A DNA stretch of 64,000 bases from Hetaerina americana (Eukaryota; Arthropoda; Insecta; Odonata; Calopterygidae). This document shows, piece by piece, positions 61,201 through 64,000 of the stretch (position 1 is its first letter; each line of letters begins with the position of its first letter). The notes below the pieces were generated by a model. That model saw only the letters and a program-made list of their open reading frames with translations. It ran no database searches and had not been told where the DNA came from. The position numbers were made by a program, and so were the translations under genes. Location of the stretch: NCBI GenBank assembly GCA_022747635.1, contig JAKTNV010000001.1:38550072-38614071 (forward strand), read 5' to 3'.

Positions 61201-64000
61201 AGAAGAACGCAAATGTGCGATAGGGGGATTAGATCCACTCCCTGGGCCACGTGAGGTTTCCGAAGAATTTCTAGAATACTGGCAGTTACACCACTTGGAT
61301 TTAGGGTCGAGGATCGCCCATTTTTTTAACTTTTATAATATAGCCAAACCCAATATTCCTAAATGTCGAAAACGAATTACTATTTTTTTAATTTTCCCAG
61401 CAGTTCGATGAACTGTAATTTCCTTATCTCCTGGTTACAACTCATTTTCAGAGATGGTTTCAAATATGACCACACTGAGTACCTACAGGGATTCCCACGG
61501 AAAGAGTAAGCTTGCGCGTCCGCTTCGATTACACATGCGACTAAAAGCAAGGCTTCCTTCACGTTAACAAACATTTACTAAGTAAGATGTGAGACACTCC
61601 CTCCGTCATGACATAATGTTTAAGCTTCGCCCGTGTCGTAATTGAAGCACACCACCTTCCATCGAAACCATGCGTAATAGGATCCCATCCCTCGACGTAC
61701 AGTTTAAAAAGGGGACACTCTTTAGATTCCCTTGGAATTGAGATGAACACTGGTAGCCATCGGTAACCTAGATTGCATTTCATAGTACCCCACCCCTTGC
61801 GCACGCCTCGTTCCGTTAATACACCTTTCGGGGAGGGATTATTCCCAGCCAAAAGTTTTCAATTCCGTATTTTATCGGAGCATTGGAATTATATTAGACA
61901 AATGTACATATAAAATACGGCTTCGTACTTACTATAGCCAAGATATATTTCAAACCTAAAAGGGGGGTAACATTTTGAAACTAAATAAAAATGAATCCAT
62001 GCTGCCTTGAACGTTTAACGTTTTACATTAGCACGCATACCAACAACTCCAGTTCAGCTCCATTACAAAATTTCATAAAAGAAGTAATCTGGTACAGACT
62101 ATAGAAAAGTCCTAGGACTGCGTTTCTCCTAATTTATCGAATTATAGATTTCCTAAACATTAATTTCTTTAAGTACGTTCCAAAATTTACGTAAATTGTT
62201 ACTCTAAATCAATACACGACGACAAAACACAAATATGCCATTTATTTGTTCCGTAAAAATCTGTTTTAAGTAACTGAATGATAATAAAAGTTTAAGAGAG
62301 AAAAAGTAATAGAAATCCTTTGCTGAATAAAATAATGGTAATTCCTCACCAAAATACAATACAATTTTATTCATAATAAGGTTATGCATGCCGAAGCAGT
62401 TTTTCAGTGAAATAACATATGTAAGCTTTCAGACTACACAGAAATTATACACTCGGTTTCAATTATTCTTTTTCCTTATCACAGCTCACTTTTCCGCAAT
62501 TCCACAATTGATGGTGAGTGTCCCAACAACTTACGGAACACACAATAGCAGCAGTTCTAGGCGAAAGGAAGTATCAGCAATAATGTAACGCGGGGGCCTT
62601 TAATCAAACGTCGCATTTCAAATTTTGGACAAATGTAGTATTTAAATTGAAAAACATTAATGATGAAAAATTAAAATTGTAACAAGGGCAAAGACCCTGC
62701 AAGTAGAATCTACTATTGATTACATACTCGCAGCTTTCCATATTCCCGACTTATGCAACACTTTACATAATCGTAAATATTACAGAAAGCGTCCATGTGC
62801 TCACTGGTCCTTCAAATTAATTTATTTAATTTATAATGCTCAAGGAACACAAGCAATATCAAACGACAACAGAGATGTGAGTGGCGTTCGAGACAGTCAT
62901 GTAACACGAACACCAAGATGTGGTGCAATATTCTTGAGGTAGCAGTTTAATTAAGACAAAAAATATTAAATACAACGCATTATAAACCAGTCGCTCCGAC
63001 TCATACAACTTCACACATGTAGATCGAAGATGGAGAATTTTCTCATTTCATCGATGACTAGATGAATCACAGTAATTCATAACTATATGAAGGACATTTG
63101 TTGAAAATAATGTTTCGGCAAACCGTTCTTGAGGTATGCATTATTCGATTAGAGTCGTTTAGTCCTGATACCAAAATACAATGTGGTGAAATACGACGAA
63201 AAAAGAAACTGACTTAATACCAAGATGCCTAAACATTAAAAAAAAATTAAGAGTTCATGTTTAGGCAGGTGAGCAATATTTCTCTAAACCTTAACCCAGT
63301 ATCTTCGCAATTACATATTCGTGATAAATACGAAAGCCTAAATATTGCAAGTTCTCTCCTTTTATTCAAAATATGTGCCGATGGATTCCCACGCAACAGA
63401 AGAGAGGGTGAGGAAACAACGTGAATTCTCCCGAGAGTTCTTCGGCCGGTAAAACTATTGAACGGCCCGCGACAAAAAAATCAAACTTCGATTTCAACAC
63501 CTCTTCCGAAGACCATTGGGAGCAAAATGGGAAAGCATCAAGGCCTTCAGAATTTCCTCGAAGGGATGATGGTTCACTATTCCTACAAAGACCGCTGCGA
63601 GTTATTTGGCAAACGAAGGTCACCATGTGGAGAAGTTTCAGGGAGAAAAGGAAAGCCCTCCCGAGACAAAAAAAAAGGATGGGGAGTGGGTCAGAAGAGT
63701 TTCAGTAAAAATCAGGGGAGACGCGAGAAGTCTTTGAAAAGTGAACAAGAAGAACATGAACACTAACATGCAGAAAGAGATAATGAATGACAACGGCTGT
63801 GATGGGGTTTACTATTTGAAGAACCTAAGATGAAAATGCACAATCAAACCTTAATTAGATTAAAACTGTGAAAGTGTATCCAATCATAAAAGTCTCGACC
63901 AGAAACGTTAAGTGGCTTAAAGTTACGAAAAATCAATGCAAGAAAATTTTCCTAAAGATGCGTGGCCAAGTGCACCTTCCTTGAAAGCACAAGCCAATTG
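58206..64000. other. A+T-rich stretch, nothing recognised
   Basis: Almost uniformly A+T-rich. Frames at 61148-61411 (+), 61559-61852 (-), 62388-62588 (+) and the overlapping pair near 63421-63766 (+) show no family motif. No tRNA-like segment, LINE or DNA-transposon signature was recognised in these 5.8 kb, which contrasts with the rest of the window. Confidence 0.4.

Noticed and set aside
61148..61852. Possible coding pair (87 codons plus, 97 codons minus)
   Set aside because: Neither shows a family motif; no splice or promoter support.

Overview
This is a eukaryotic, gene-poor, mostly A+T-rich window. It most probably comes from an arthropod, and an insect is likely. The reasons are a mariner-type transposase of the kind common in insects, several non-LTR retrotransposon (LINE) tails, tRNA-derived SINEs with internal pol III A and B boxes, long (TA)n and (TG)n microsatellites, and TATA plus TCAGT-type Inr motifs. 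Prokaryotic gene organisation is absent: there are no operons, no closely packed ORFs and no Shine-Dalgarno pattern. No host protein-coding exon could be recognised. Open frames are short, the longest being 239 codons, and those with recognisable similarity are all decayed transposon proteins. The window therefore looks intergenic or lies inside very long introns.

Layout. From 1 to 9000 there are A+T-rich tracts with G+C-rich patches (about 300-720, 3080-3930, 6180-6660, 6960-7500) and a CR1-like LINE remnant at 4363-5090 (+). From 9000 to 10015 there is a dense block of microsatellites, a tRNA-like SINE flanked by an inverted repeat, and a LINE tail (family A) set between two (AT)n tracts. 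From 10.9 to 15.4 kb there are two members of one tRNA-derived SINE family (SINE-1) and a SINE of a different type. From 15.4 to 30.8 kb there are G+C-rich patches, a LINE B tail with a (CAT)n microsatellite end at 23994-24370 (-), a candidate core promoter at 23049 and several hairpins. From 30.8 to 35.7 kb there is another family A LINE tail (+), a third SINE-1 copy and a 1.6 kb Tx1/I-like LINE relic (-). From 37 to 43 kb lie the strongest G+C-rich regions. The island at 41820-42960 carries a consensus minus-strand 5' splice donor and is the best candidate for a host promoter with a first exon. From 45.5 to 51.3 kb there are two further family A LINE pieces and a second mariner relic. At 53492-54752 sits a mariner element with both inverted repeats and a TA target duplication, but with a dead transposase. 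From 54.8 to 64 kb the sequence is A+T-rich with palindromes, one more family A LINE piece and a G+C-rich patch at 57020-57670.

Together the recognisable content is a record of layered transposition. At least five copies of LINE family A share a 5'-truncated RT C-terminus and, where the end can be seen, a simple-repeat 3' end. There are three SINE-1 copies, two mariners from apparently different lineages and three further LINE lineages. Regulatory calls (promoters, splice donors) rest on short motifs only and carry low confidence.
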